Source: CAIJXO01 sp964485905
GTDB taxonomy: Bacteria > Patescibacteriota > Minisyncoccia > Phycocordibacterales > GWA1-40-21
Length of the DNA stretch: 59,097 bases
Assembly: GCA_964485905.1 (NCBI GenBank)
Contig: CAZAJY010000001.1
Coordinates: 1-59,097, forward strand
Reading direction: 5' to 3'
Under the pieces are notes generated by a model. It saw nothing but the letters and a program-made list of their open reading frames with translations, was not told the origin of the DNA and did not search any database. A program made the translations under genes and the position numbers. This document shows, piece after piece, positions 50,262 to 58,888 of the stretch (position 1 is the stretch's first letter; every line of letters starts with the position of its first letter).

Positions 50262-50555
50262 TTTATTTGCTATTTATAAGACATTTAGTCTGTTTCTTAG
50301 TTTTGTCTGTTTAAAATATCTATATTCTGAGCCGTATTTTAGTAAAAGACTAAATTTTAAGACAAAAACTGACATTTTTGATGATTTTCTAAAAGACGTC
50401 TTTTATACACATATACACATAGTTATCCACATTTTATGAACTCTTTGACCTTTATAAAATAAGCCTTTTGGACGAAAAACTATCTGTAGAGATGTTAAAT
50501 TGTGTCGAAATTTTATCTATCAAAATTTGTAATGTCTGTTAGAAAAAATTAACGC
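50262..50555. other. AT-rich spacer with DnaA boxes
   Basis: About 300 bp between the methyltransferase gene and tRNA-Gly(GCC) without a convincing gene. DnaA-box matches are TTATACACA (50403-50411), ATATACACA (50411-50419, one mismatch) and TTATCCACA (50423-50431), all on the same strand at about 10-bp spacing. With the adjacent parS-like site this resembles an origin-proximal region. Confidence 0.5.
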
Positions 50556-50629
50556 TGGTGCGGGCAGGGAGAATCGGACTCCCGTCTGATCCTTGGCAAG
50601 GACCTGTTCTACCACTAAACCATGCCCGC
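50556..50629 (-). tRNA. tRNA-Gly (GCC)
   Basis: Full cloverleaf on the minus strand. Acceptor stem GCGGGCA / TGCCCGC, anticodon arm GGTCC TTGCCAA GGATC with anticodon GCC. The 3' CCA is encoded, unlike the other tRNAs in this window. Confidence 0.92.
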
Positions 50630-50684
50630 TTTTTGAAAGAACAAAAGTATCATATCAAAAAACTAAAACTCCTGCAAATTTGTG

Positions 50685-50756
50685 CGCCCCCGGCAGGACT
50701 CGAACCCACAATACGACGTCCGAAGCGTCGCGTGATATCCATTTCACTACGGGAGC
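50685..50756 (-). tRNA. tRNA-Arg (TCG)
   Basis: Full cloverleaf on the minus strand. Acceptor stem GCTCCCG / CGGGGGC, anticodon arm CGACG CTTCGGA CGTCG with anticodon TCG, T arm GGTTCGAGTCC. CCA is not encoded. Confidence 0.92.
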
Positions 50757-50816
50757 AATAAGCATATAATACATTATATTAGCTAAAAATCAAAATTTAT
50801 ACTAAAATAACAAGAT

Positions 50817-52328
50817 ATGACACCCGATCAATATGAAATAAAGAAACTAGAGATCCCAAAAGAGGTCTTAGAAGCTTCAAAAACCTTGAAAAATAACGGT
50901 TTTGAGGCATATTTGATTGGTGGTTGTGTGCGAGATATTTTATTAAATAGAAAGCCAAAAGATTGGGATCTTACTACAAATGCCAAGCCAGAAGAAATTA
51001 TTTCTATTTTCCCTGATACTTTTTATGAAAATAATTATGGAACGGTTGGTGTAGTTTTTGATAATACTACTGATGAAAGTTTAAAGGTAATTGAAGTTAC
51101 ACCCTATCGTTTGGAATCAGAATATTCCGATAATCGCCGACCAGATCATGTCACTTTCAGTGAAAAATTAGAAGATGACTTACAAAGACGTGACTTTACA
51201 ATTAATGCTATCGCTTTAAATATTGAACAAAATAAAAAGGGAGAAATAGTCGGCAAATTTTTAGATTATTATAAAGGACATTCTGATCTAAAGGACAAGA
51301 TAATACGAACAGTTGGTAGCCCTACTGAACGTTTTCAGGAAGATGGCTTAAGAATATTACGTGCAATAAGGATTTCTACTGAAATTGGCTTTAAAATTAA
51401 TGAAAATACCGAAAAAGCCATAAAAAGTAAAGGAAATCTCCTAAAAAACATAGCAAAAGAGCGTATTCGTCAGGAATTTCAAAGTATTATAATGTCGGAA
51501 AATCCTATGGCAGGAATTGTTTCATGTGAAAAGTTGGGTATTTTGGCATATATTGTGCCAGAATTGCGAAAAACTATCAGTATTGAGCAAAATCGCTCCC
51601 ATATTTATGATGTTTGGGAGCATAGTTTGCGGGCCTTACAGCACGGTGCTGATAAAAAATACTCTTTAGAAATACGTTTGGCGGCCTTGTTTCACGATAT
51701 AGGCAAGCCAGCCAGCAGAAGAAGGGATGAAAAACAAAATCTCTGGACTTTCTATGGCCATGAAGTAATTGGTTCACGTGAAACAGCTAAAATTCTCACG
51801 GAATTACGTTTCCCAAGTAAAATCATTGAAAAAGTGGCAAAATTAGTCAGGTGGCATATGTTTTTCTCGGATACTGAACAAATCACCTTATCGGCTGTCA
51901 GACGAATCATTTCACAGGTAGGGCGAGATAATGTTTGGGACCTGATGAATCTACGATCTTGCGACCGAATTGGTATGGGAAGGCCAAAAGAAAGTCCTTA
52001 TCGCCTAAGAAAATACCATTCCATGATTGAAGAAGCTCTAACAGCTCCAGTTTCTGTCGCTATGCTTAAAATCAATGGCAAAAAACTGATGGATGTTACA
52101 CATGAAACACCGGGACCCAAAATCGGCTATGTTTTACATGCCTTATTTGAAGAAGTTTTAGAGAATCCGGCCTTAAATACCGAGGAATATCTAAATAAAA
52201 GAAGTAAAGAATTGATTAAATTAAGTGAGAAAGCTTTGAAAAAGCTGGGGGATTCGGGAAAAGAACTAAAGGAGAAAGAGGAGGAGAAGAAAATCGAAGA
52301 AATAAGAAAGAAATACTGGGTAAAATAG
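50817..52328 (+). CDS. cca: CCA tRNA nucleotidyltransferase / poly(A) polymerase family
   Basis: Adds or repairs CCA at tRNA 3' ends, needed because most tRNAs here lack encoded CCA. GGCVRDILLNRKPKDWDLTT (about 37-56) is the nucleotidyltransferase motif, RRDFTINAIAL and EDGLRILRAIRIS follow. A C-terminal HD domain is present (LAALFHDIGKPASRR, YGHEVIGS). It has 503 residues ending in a charged coil. A parS-like site lies inside the gene at 51770. Confidence 0.93.
   Translation: MTPDQYEIKKLEIPKEVLEASKTLKNNGFEAYLIGGCVRDILLNRKPKDWDLTTNAKPEEIISIFPDTFYENNYGTVGVVFDNTTDESLKVIEVTPYRLESEYSDNRRPDHVTFSEKLEDDLQRRDFTINAIALNIEQNKKGEIVGKFLDYYKGHSDLKDKIIRTVGSPTERFQEDGLRILRAIRISTEIGFKINENTEKAIKSKGNLLKNIAKERIRQEFQSIIMSENPMAGIVSCEKLGILAYIVPELRKTISIEQNRSHIYDVWEHSLRALQHGADKKYSLEIRLAALFHDIGKPASRRRDEKQNLWTFYGHEVIGSRETAKILTELRFPSKIIEKVAKLVRWHMFFSDTEQITLSAVRRIISQVGRDNVWDLMNLRSCDRIGMGRPKESPYRLRKYHSMIEEALTAPVSVAMLKINGKKLMDVTHETPGPKIGYVLHALFEEVLENPALNTEEYLNKRSKELIKLSEKALKKLGDSGKELKEKEEEKKIEEIRKKYWVK
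51770..51785. promoter_or_regulatory. parS-like site inside cca
   Basis: TGGTTCACGTGAAACA, one base from the ParB consensus, in the HD-domain coding region of cca. Confidence 0.55.
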
Positions 52329-52356
52329 TTATCCACAGGGTGTCCATTAAATGTCC

Positions 52357-52386
52357 TTTACAAATGTCCGATAGAAAAAGTATAAT
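52357..52386 (+). promoter_or_regulatory. Promoter of a candidate ncRNA
   Basis: TTTACA (52357-52362), 18-bp spacer, TATAAT (52381-52386). No ORF follows on this strand before the next minus-strand gene. A perfect DnaA box TTATCCACA lies just upstream (52329-52337). Confidence 0.65.
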
Positions 52387-52392
52387 AGGTAC

Positions 52393-52593
52393 AGACCAAC
52401 ACAGAAGACAATTTTTCTCCAGTCATTTGTGTTGAAGAAAAAATAGTTCTTTAACGCACAAATGATGTCTGATCAACATCACACATATCACGAAGTTCGG
52501 TAACCGAAAAATAATATAACGGAACCAGCTTCAAAACCGTTCCAAATTGTTTTTCTAAACCGACTTTTGAAAGACTACTAGGAGCGGTTTTTT
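52393..52593 (+). ncRNA. Candidate structured small RNA
   Basis: About 200 nt between the promoter and a T-run at 52588-52593. It holds a long hairpin CATTTGTGTTGAAGAA (52424-52439) with TTCTTTAA (52447-52454) and CACAAATG (52457-52464), a TTCGG / CCGAA hairpin near 52495, a GGAAC / GTTCC hairpin near 52520-52542, and closing arms AAACCG / CGGTTT (52557-52562, 52585-52590). CAACACA at 52397 could pair instead with TGTGTTG at 52428. No match to SRP, RNase P or tmRNA signatures is seen. Confidence 0.55.
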
Positions 52594-52620
52594 GATTCCT
52601 ATTTAATTATTACTTCTTAA

Positions 52621-52636
52621 ATACGCTATAGCGTAT
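52621..52636. repeat. 16-bp perfect palindrome related to the 20-kb pair
   Basis: ATACGCTATAGCGTAT. Compared with GTACGCCATGGCGTAC at 20 kb it differs by two base pairs, each changed on both arms so that pairing is kept. It lies between the candidate ncRNA and the xth gene. Confidence 0.6.
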
Positions 52637-52655
52637 CTTAAAATTAGAAAAATTT

Positions 52656-53432
52656 TTATTTTAACTGCAACCACACAGGGCAGTGGTCCGAGCCGAACAT
52701 ATTATCTAAAATTTTAGCAGACTTGAGGCGGGGGAGGAGGTCAGGGGAAATGAAAAAATAATCCAAACGCCAGCCGACATTGCGGTCGCGAGCGAAAGTC
52801 TTCATATCCCACCAACTATATTTCACTTCTTCAGGATGTAGATGACGAAAAGTATCAATATAACCAGTCTTTATGACCTTATCTAACCAATCCCTTTCAA
52901 TGCGCAAAAAACCAGTGTGATCAGAATTTTCTTTTGGCCGAGCCAAGTCAATTTCATTATGGGCCGTATTTATATCACCAGTAAAAATAATACTTTTACC
53001 TTGCTTCCTTAACTTTTCAATATATTTTAAAAACTGATCGTAAAATTCTAATTTATATTTCAATCGAGCCGGATCTTCGCCGCCATTAGGAAAGTAGCCA
53101 TTTAAGATCACCGTATCTTCCAAATAAATTGCAATTAATCTCCCTTCCTGATCCAATTTTTTCATCCCGGTTCCATACTCAATACTAAATACTTTATACT
53201 CACTACTCTTCTTAACATAAATCGCCGTTCCACTATATCCCTGACGCATTTTAGAATGATCAAAATAAGCTAAATAACCAGCCGGATTTCGGACCTCTTC
53301 GGGTAATTGTTCGGCCATCGCTTTAGTTTCCTGCAAACAAAAAATGTCTGGATCCAATTCAAATATAGAATCAAAAGCCCCTTTTTTATAAAAGGCGCGC
53401 AGTCCATTTACATTCCATGACAAAAGTTTCAT
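52656..53432 (-). CDS. xth: Exodeoxyribonuclease III
   Basis: AP endonuclease and 3' exonuclease of base-excision repair, 258 residues. MKLLSWNVNGLRA, CLQETKA, NGYFPNGGEDPARLKYK, GDINTAHNEIDLA, the RNVGWRLDYFFIS segment and GSDHCPVWL hold the metal and catalytic residues. Full length and typical. Confidence 0.95.
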   Translation of the reverse strand: MKLLSWNVNGLRAFYKKGAFDSIFELDPDIFCLQETKAMAEQLPEEVRNPAGYLAYFDHSKMRQGYSGTAIYVKKSSEYKVFSIEYGTGMKKLDQEGRLIAIYLEDTVILNGYFPNGGEDPARLKYKLEFYDQFLKYIEKLRKQGKSIIFTGDINTAHNEIDLARPKENSDHTGFLRIERDWLDKVIKTGYIDTFRHLHPEEVKYSWWDMKTFARDRNVGWRLDYFFISPDLLPRLKSAKILDNMFGSDHCPVWLQLK

Positions 53433-53440
53433 ATAATTTT

Positions 53441-53875
53441 TTACCAGACCTGATCTTTATAGGCCTCTGGATCTTGAAAACTATTAGCATAATCTAAAGC
53501 ATGTACATAAATATCATCTATAGCGTTATATTTTGCTGTTAATGCTATCTTTTTGGCATAATCAAATATTTTTTGAGCAATAACAGGGTCTTTGGTACCG
53601 ATTAATGCTCCTTTTTCCTTAGTGTATTGGGGATCGTCTGTGGCATTAGCTTGAGGAAAATTTAAAACGTAACCAAGCTCTTCATTCCACTGGCAGCCCA
53701 TTTCAACACCATTCACGGTTTCCTGTGCAAAAAATTTATCTCCCTGATTATTTTTATTAGAATTTAAATTTGAATTTAACATAGCGATTATTATAATAAT
53801 GATAATTAATATTACAATACCAAGAATACTCCATTTTCTACTTTTTGAATTATTATTTTGTTCTGAATTATCCAT
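53441..53875 (-). CDS. Single-pass membrane hypothetical protein
   Basis: A 144-residue protein with a polar Asn-rich start, a membrane helix (WSILGIVILIIIIIIIAML) and an extracytoplasmic domain (EMGCQWNEELGYVLNFP, ALDYANSFQDPEAYKDQVW). No family recognised. It lies 8 bp from xth and 10 bp from the next membrane protein gene. Confidence 0.55.
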   Translation of the reverse strand: MDNSEQNNNSKSRKWSILGIVILIIIIIIIAMLNSNLNSNKNNQGDKFFAQETVNGVEMGCQWNEELGYVLNFPQANATDDPQYTKEKGALIGTKDPVIAQKIFDYAKKIALTAKYNAIDDIYVHALDYANSFQDPEAYKDQVW

Positions 53876-53885
53876 ATCTTAATTT

Positions 53886-54749
53886 TTAAATTGATAATTT
53901 AAAAGCACTCTCAGGAATCGGCTCGTTAACTTTGAAAGACTTAATTGACATTTTGGCTGTCATCTGAAAATTTTGATTACCTTCCGTCTGTGACGTCGCT
54001 GACATTAAACCAGAAAGAGCAATAATATACTTTGGATGCATACAGGTCTCGGCTTCACTTGTAACATTATCATTAACAACTCGGTTTTTAAAACACGGGG
54101 AAACAAAACCAAGAATTTCTTTATTCCCTAGGTATTTCCAGGTCTTAATTTGTTCTTTCGGATAAAGAAAAGAATAGGTCTTAGGCGTTTCTGGCATTTG
54201 CATCCCATCAAAACACATGCCAGTCACACAAACTTTAACTGTTGAATAATCTACACGAAAATTTTTACCCTCATCATGCATCGTCCCAATTAAAAGATTC
54301 TCATTAAAGAGACGGCCAGCCGAGTACATATCAATTTTACCCTTATATTGATCCTGACCCCAACCAAAATTTAGATAAAACTTAAGAGTATCAATAGAAA
54401 ATGGAGCATCTACTTTAGAGGATAGGGAATCGCTATAAGCTAATTCCATAACTAATGAGGTTGGCATTTCCAAACCATTTATATAGTCAGCCAACTCAGC
54501 TTCTGTAAATTTCGTTAATAAATATTCACCCATTACTGGTTCTGGTTCAGTTCTTGGGCTCGGTATTGGTTGATTATTTTTATCAAAAAACTTGCTGTAC
54601 TGCCATTGACCTTCTTTTTTAAATTCAACTGGGCCAATTTTAATATCTTGAGTACCCCAGACAGCGTAGCCACAAAGACTACCGCAAGCTAGGATACAGA
54701 CACAGATTAAAAACCAAACTAGTGCTATCCCTTTTTGTGTGTTTTTCAT
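53886..54749 (-). CDS. Membrane-anchored hypothetical protein
   Basis: A 287-residue protein with an N-terminal helix (GIALVWFLICVCILACGSLCGYAVW) and a large beta-rich outer domain (NGLEMPTSLVMELAYSDSL, VCVTGMCFDGMQMPE). Family not recognised. It belongs to a run of five small membrane-protein genes on this strand. Confidence 0.55.
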   Translation of the reverse strand: MKNTQKGIALVWFLICVCILACGSLCGYAVWGTQDIKIGPVEFKKEGQWQYSKFFDKNNQPIPSPRTEPEPVMGEYLLTKFTEAELADYINGLEMPTSLVMELAYSDSLSSKVDAPFSIDTLKFYLNFGWGQDQYKGKIDMYSAGRLFNENLLIGTMHDEGKNFRVDYSTVKVCVTGMCFDGMQMPETPKTYSFLYPKEQIKTWKYLGNKEILGFVSPCFKNRVVNDNVTSEAETCMHPKYIIALSGLMSATSQTEGNQNFQMTAKMSIKSFKVNEPIPESAFKLSI

Positions 54750-54780
54750 CTTTTATATTTTAAATTAAATGGTTAATAAA

Positions 54781-55260
54781 TTACTTTTTAAGATTTTTAG
54801 TAAAAAGATCAATAAACATTTGAGTTTCTTTATTGTTAGGAATAGAAGTTGGTAAATTATTATTAGTATTAGTTGTAGAACTAGAACCTAAATTAGTTGG
54901 TATAAATTTAGAGATATCATTTAATAATTTTCCTTCTTTAAAACTTTTATAAAAATTTAGACCAATAAAAATTCCACTAGAAATTCCAAATCCTAATAGA
55001 AAGAGGAAAATTAAAAAAAAGAGACGGCCAAAAAAGGAACGCTTCTTTTTAATAGGTGTTGGATTTGTTACCACGACTGGAGCTGGGCCGTAATTAACTG
55101 GGTTAACTGGTGTTATTGGAGTAGGGGAAGTAAGTCTAAACCCTTCCTGAATATCAGCAAATAGCCATCCCTGACTAATTAGAGTTTGAGTAATAATTTC
55201 TTGCGTCTGTCCGCCAGCCAAAGCCGAGCGGATATAAGTTAGAAGTTCTTGTGTGACCAT
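54781..55260 (-). CDS. Membrane protein with duplicated N-terminal module, copy A
   Basis: A 159-residue protein. The first 45 residues (MVTQELLTYIRSALAGGQTQ, EIITQTLISQGW) form a UBA-like helical module that is nearly identical to that of the next gene. A Pro-rich linker, one membrane helix (FFGRLFFLIFLFLLGFGISSG) and a short outer tail follow. Function unknown. Confidence 0.6.
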   Translation of the reverse strand: MVTQELLTYIRSALAGGQTQEIITQTLISQGWLFADIQEGFRLTSPTPITPVNPVNYGPAPVVVTNPTPIKKKRSFFGRLFFLIFLFLLGFGISSGIFIGLNFYKSFKEGKLLNDISKFIPTNLGSSSTTNTNNNLPTSIPNNKETQMFIDLFTKNLKK

Positions 55261-55283
55261 AGTCTTATAAATTAATTGATAAA

Positions 55284-56570
55284 TTATTTTTCATAAATAT
55301 AAGTATTGTCCTTATGATCAATAAACATTTGCATTCCATTTACAGATTGAGGAGTGTTAGCATACATAGCCCTTATTTCATTAATATCTTTATTAAGCAT
55401 AAGATCATCATTGTCTTTATAATGAACGATAAAAGAATAATAATACTGTGGCAAAATGTTATCTCTAAGAATCTTTGTCGCCTCAACAAAAAAAGTATAT
55501 CCGTAGATAACACCAGACTTATCGTCTTTTATTTGCCTAATTTGTCTCTTCTCAGCAAAAAGAGCTTTGCCTAAATCAGTATCTGATTCATAAACTTTAA
55601 ACATATTCGGGGTGTCTTTCTTTTCTAAATCATTGGAAGACTTGGAAGATGTTTTATTGCAATCAAACCAATTACCTTGAGTATTCCAATCTATAGACTC
55701 TTTACATATTTGTATTGAAGCAACTCTTCCTTTAGATAAAATCTCAATAACTTGAAGGCCTGTTTGAAAAACTGACTTTGATTCAACTAAGGCGTCGGAA
55801 GAAGTGCTCCCGCGAGCAAGTAATTTCAAATCTATTACTTCTGGCCCTTGATGTTTAAAAATTTTTGTTATTGTTAAATTCTTGGCATCAAAAATTTCAG
55901 AAACTGGTGAAGACCATGTTTCTGCCACCTCAAATTCGTCGGTGGCAGTTTCTACTCTAGAATTATAATGATCAATGGTTATTTTAGAAAAATCAGAGAG
56001 ATCAGCATCTTGGGAATAATAACAAAGTAGTGGATCCAAATTTTGATTATTAAAAAAGATAGAGGCTCCGATGGTTCTCTTTAGTGTATTTCTAGCACAA
56101 CTATTCGTACTATCTGAAACTATTTTTGTATTATTGTTATTTTCATTATTATTTGTGGAAGAATTAGAAGGCTGTCCAAAAGAATCAAAAAAGGATTTAA
56201 CATTACTTAAAGATAAATTGGAAACTAATGTATTTTGACTTTTAAAAGTCTTATATGCTCTATACACTCTGTAACCCAAGATAAGGCCAGAAAGAAGAGA
56301 AATAATAATACCAATTACAATAATCCATAAAATTATTCGGCCAATGCCCCAGCCCTTTTTAGGTTCAATTACTCCTTGAGGATTTGCGACTGAATTAGGA
56401 TTAACTGGTTGGGTGTTTGTGGGCGTAGATATAGGCATAACAGCATTAAATCCTTCTTGAATATCTGCGACTGACCATCCCTGACTAATTAGAGTTTGAG
56501 TAATAATTTCTTGTGTTTGTCCGCCAGCTAGCGCGGAGCGGATATAAGTTAGAAGTTCTTGTGTGACCAT
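55284..56570 (-). CDS. Membrane protein with duplicated N-terminal module, copy B
   Basis: A 428-residue protein with the same 45-residue N-terminal module, a Pro/Asn-rich linker, a membrane helix (IGRIILWIIVIGIIISLLSGLILGY) and a 300-residue extracytoplasmic domain (SFVVHYKDNDDLMLNKDINE near the end). It lies 23 bp upstream of copy A on the same strand. The shared module suggests a recent partial tandem duplication and a common cytoplasmic partner. Confidence 0.6.
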   Translation of the reverse strand: MVTQELLTYIRSALAGGQTQEIITQTLISQGWSVADIQEGFNAVMPISTPTNTQPVNPNSVANPQGVIEPKKGWGIGRIILWIIVIGIIISLLSGLILGYRVYRAYKTFKSQNTLVSNLSLSNVKSFFDSFGQPSNSSTNNNENNNNTKIVSDSTNSCARNTLKRTIGASIFFNNQNLDPLLCYYSQDADLSDFSKITIDHYNSRVETATDEFEVAETWSSPVSEIFDAKNLTITKIFKHQGPEVIDLKLLARGSTSSDALVESKSVFQTGLQVIEILSKGRVASIQICKESIDWNTQGNWFDCNKTSSKSSNDLEKKDTPNMFKVYESDTDLGKALFAEKRQIRQIKDDKSGVIYGYTFFVEATKILRDNILPQYYYSFIVHYKDNDDLMLNKDINEIRAMYANTPQSVNGMQMFIDHKDNTYIYEK

Positions 56571-56705
56571 TTTGTTAATAATTAGTTAATAAAATTATAA
56601 TAATAATTATAACATATGCAAAAAAGAAAGGAATAGACCATAACAAAAGGACGGTTTATGAAATAAAACCGCCCTTTTGCATTTAGATAAATTAGAAATC
56701 AAACA

Positions 56706-57281
56706 TTACCAAGGATAATAATTTTGAAGTTTCTTAGAAATAGCTTTGGAGTAGAAATAATACATAATTAAGTGAGCGACAGAAGAAATAATTAATCCAA
56801 TAAATAGAAAACCTAGGAACAAGCTAGCTAATACAGGTAGAATAGCTAAAACTAAACCAATTACTGTCCAAACCAAAGTCGGAATCCAGAATAAAGTGAA
56901 TATACTATTGATGTATTTTGAGAGGAAAGCAGAACCTTTTATAAAATCTCTAATATAATTAAAGATAAAATAAAAGATAATACCACCAATAATATTAGCA
57001 ATAATGGCATAAATTACCGTTGGAACCAAACTAACAAAAGAAAAAGATCGTGAATAACCATAACCACTATAACGCATGGAGTAAGTTAACATACTAACAA
57101 GCCAACTCACAACACTAAAAATTGTACCGTAAATTGCAAACGTCTTAACGGTATCCATAAACTTAGGATTCTTGGTCAAAGAATCTAATTGGAAGCCGGG
57201 ACCCGCTGGTGCTAGATTTCCAGGATTAACTGGGGGTGGCACAGGGGCTGATGGGGGAACTTGTGTATTTTGTGGAGGCAT
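56706..57281 (-). CDS. Polytopic membrane protein (Yip1-like)
   Basis: 191 residues from ATG 57281 (MPPQNTQVPPSAPVPP). After a Pro-rich cytoplasmic tail there are four hydrophobic segments (FAIYGTIFSVVSWLVSML, SLVPTVIYAIIANIIGGIIFYFIF and two more). The layout resembles Yip1/DUF-type membrane proteins of this radiation. A start nine codons upstream lies in the inverted-repeat region and is less likely. Confidence 0.6.
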   Translation of the reverse strand: MPPQNTQVPPSAPVPPPVNPGNLAPAGPGFQLDSLTKNPKFMDTVKTFAIYGTIFSVVSWLVSMLTYSMRYSGYGYSRSFSFVSLVPTVIYAIIANIIGGIIFYFIFNYIRDFIKGSAFLSKYINSIFTLFWIPTLVWTVIGLVLAILPVLASLFLGFLFIGLIISSVAHLIMYYFYSKAISKKLQNYYPW

Positions 57282-57295
57282 ATTTTCTTGATTAA

Positions 57296-57380
57296 TCCCA
57301 CTTCGCATAAAGCTTCGCGGGATAGATTAATAAACTAATAAACTTGTCCCGCGTAGTTAATTCTTATTAACGTAGTGGGA
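57296..57380. repeat. Nested inverted repeat
   Basis: Outer arms TCCCACT (57296-57302) and AGTGGGA (57374-57380); inner arms CGCGGGA (57316-57322) and TCCCGCG (57347-57353). The inner loop repeats TTAATAAACTAATAAACTT. It lies in the 5' region of the Yip1-like gene. Confidence 0.7.
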
Positions 57381-57438
57381 ATAACGACTGTCTTACAATT
57401 ATACTACTAAGAGAAATTAAAAACAATCAAAATCAGGA

Positions 57439-57786
57439 TTATTTCAAAAAAGTAAATAATTTACCAATTACCGGCAAGGTTTTTATTTCCCGATTTAAAA
57501 CATGCTTAATTCCGGTAATTAATAGACCTATCATCACAATATTCCATAAACCCTTAAATAGAGCCATAAAACCAAGCCACCAAGGGAGAAAATCTAGGCC
57601 AAAATTGCCAATAACAGCGACTAAAAGTAGGATAATCCCTTGATTAATGTGAAAATTTAAAAAAGATGAACGATTTTTGACCGCCAGAAGGGGAATGAGA
57701 AATAAAAAATAAGCCACGATGCTCCACAATTTATCGTGATCAATTTCGTGATTAATTTCGTTGGTGTTTTGATTTTGTGTTTCCAT
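57439..57786 (-). CDS. DUF4870-like membrane protein
   Basis: A 115-residue protein with three to four hydrophobic segments. The start HDKLWSIVAYFLFLIPLLAVKNRS and NFHINQGIILLLVAVI match the DUF4870/Tic20-like family of small membrane proteins, function unknown. It lies 18 bp after the Xer gene on the same strand. Confidence 0.75.
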   Translation of the reverse strand: METQNQNTNEINHEIDHDKLWSIVAYFLFLIPLLAVKNRSSFLNFHINQGIILLLVAVIGNFGLDFLPWWLGFMALFKGLWNIVMIGLLITGIKHVLNREIKTLPVIGKLFTFLK

Positions 57787-57804
57787 ATTTAGATTATAAC
57801 ATCT

Positions 57805-58761
57805 TTAACTTTTATTATGAAACTTTTTATGAATGTCACGGAGATGTTTGTCGGTGATATGGGTATAAATTTGAGTTGTCCCGATATTGGCGTGACCGAG
57901 CATGGCTTGAACGGAACGAATATCAGCACCATTTGATAATAAATCTGTCGCAAAAGAATGGCGGATCGTATGGGGTGTAACGCGACTAGTGATACCGGCA
58001 AGAGTGGCGTAGCGTTTTACAATTCTTTCAATGGAACGCGGAGTCAAACCACCGTCGGGATCAGCCGATTGCTTACCTTGTTTCTTTTCATCAGCCACTT
58101 TTACAAAAAGAGCATCTGACATATCTTTACGCAAAGCCAAATAATCTTTTACCGCTTTTTTTGCTTCATCTGATAGAAAAACTACCCGAATTTTTCCACC
58201 TTTGCCCCGAATAGAAAATTCATCCATTTGCAAATCTAAATCATTTTTTAATGAACATAATTCAGCGACGCGCAAGCCGGTAGAAAATAACAATTCCAAA
58301 ATCGCATGGCCACGCGCCCTTTTTTCCGGATTTTTTTCTTGATCTGGAGCTTTTAATAAACGTTTAAGTTCATCATGAGATATAACATCAATGGAACGCT
58401 CGCCAACTTTAGCCAATTCAATATTATCAGCTGGTAGGGAAGTAATACCCCGACGAGTTAAAAATCTCAAAAAAATGCGTATGGCAATTAGATAATAATT
58501 TTGGGTTTTTTTAGTTAAATTACCACCATCAACAATTTGATTTGATCCTTTAAAAATTTTAAATTTCGCGCCCGGTTGGCGATTCAACCAGAGACGAAAT
58601 TCGCGAACTTTTTCGTTGGTAATATCTTTGGGGTCCTTGATTTTGGCTTGGGTGAAAAAAAGTGTTAAATAACGATCATAATTTGCAACAGTTTTCACCG
58701 CTCGCCCCTTTTCGATTTCAATATATTCCAGAAATTGAGTTTTGAGTTCATTTAGAGTCAT
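57805..58761 (-). CDS. xerC: Tyrosine recombinase XerC/XerD type
   Basis: A 318-residue tyrosine recombinase from ATG 58761. The SAM-like N-terminal domain is FLEYIEIEKGRAVKTVANYDRYL in type. Catalytic residues are visible: Arg in FSTGLRVAELCSL, Lys in RGKGGKIRVVFLS, HxxR in TPHTIRHSFATDLL, His in MLGHANIGTTQIYTHI with the nucleophile Tyr. Size and sequence fit chromosome-dimer resolvases; no integrated element adjoins it. It is divergent from rpsO. Confidence 0.9.
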   Translation of the reverse strand: MTLNELKTQFLEYIEIEKGRAVKTVANYDRYLTLFFTQAKIKDPKDITNEKVREFRLWLNRQPGAKFKIFKGSNQIVDGGNLTKKTQNYYLIAIRIFLRFLTRRGITSLPADNIELAKVGERSIDVISHDELKRLLKAPDQEKNPEKRARGHAILELLFSTGLRVAELCSLKNDLDLQMDEFSIRGKGGKIRVVFLSDEAKKAVKDYLALRKDMSDALFVKVADEKKQGKQSADPDGGLTPRSIERIVKRYATLAGITSRVTPHTIRHSFATDLLSNGADIRSVQAMLGHANIGTTQIYTHITDKHLRDIHKKFHNKS

Positions 58762-58791
58762 GTCGCACAATAATTATAACATGATTTACAG

Positions 58792-58872
58792 AAAAAACAT
58801 TCGAATTTTTCATCGCGTCGGAGCCCACCCGTACTCGGGAAGGGTGAAGCGTGAAAAATTTGAATGTTTTTT
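58792..58872. repeat. 39-bp core element with complementary arms, copy 2
   Basis: 21-bp arms (58792-58812 and 58852-58872) with one G-T pair enclose a 39-bp core (58813-58851) identical to 17648-17686. The arms share no sequence with those of copy 1. It lies between the divergent xerC and rpsO genes, 16 bp from the rpsO promoter. Confidence 0.85.
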
Positions 58873-58888
58873 AGGGAAATCAAAGGTA

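Noticed and set aside
50245..50439. 64-codon plus-strand ORF after the methyltransferase gene
   Set aside because: It starts at the parS-like site and runs through AT-rich DnaA-box spacer, with a Phe/Leu/Lys composition typical of chance frames.
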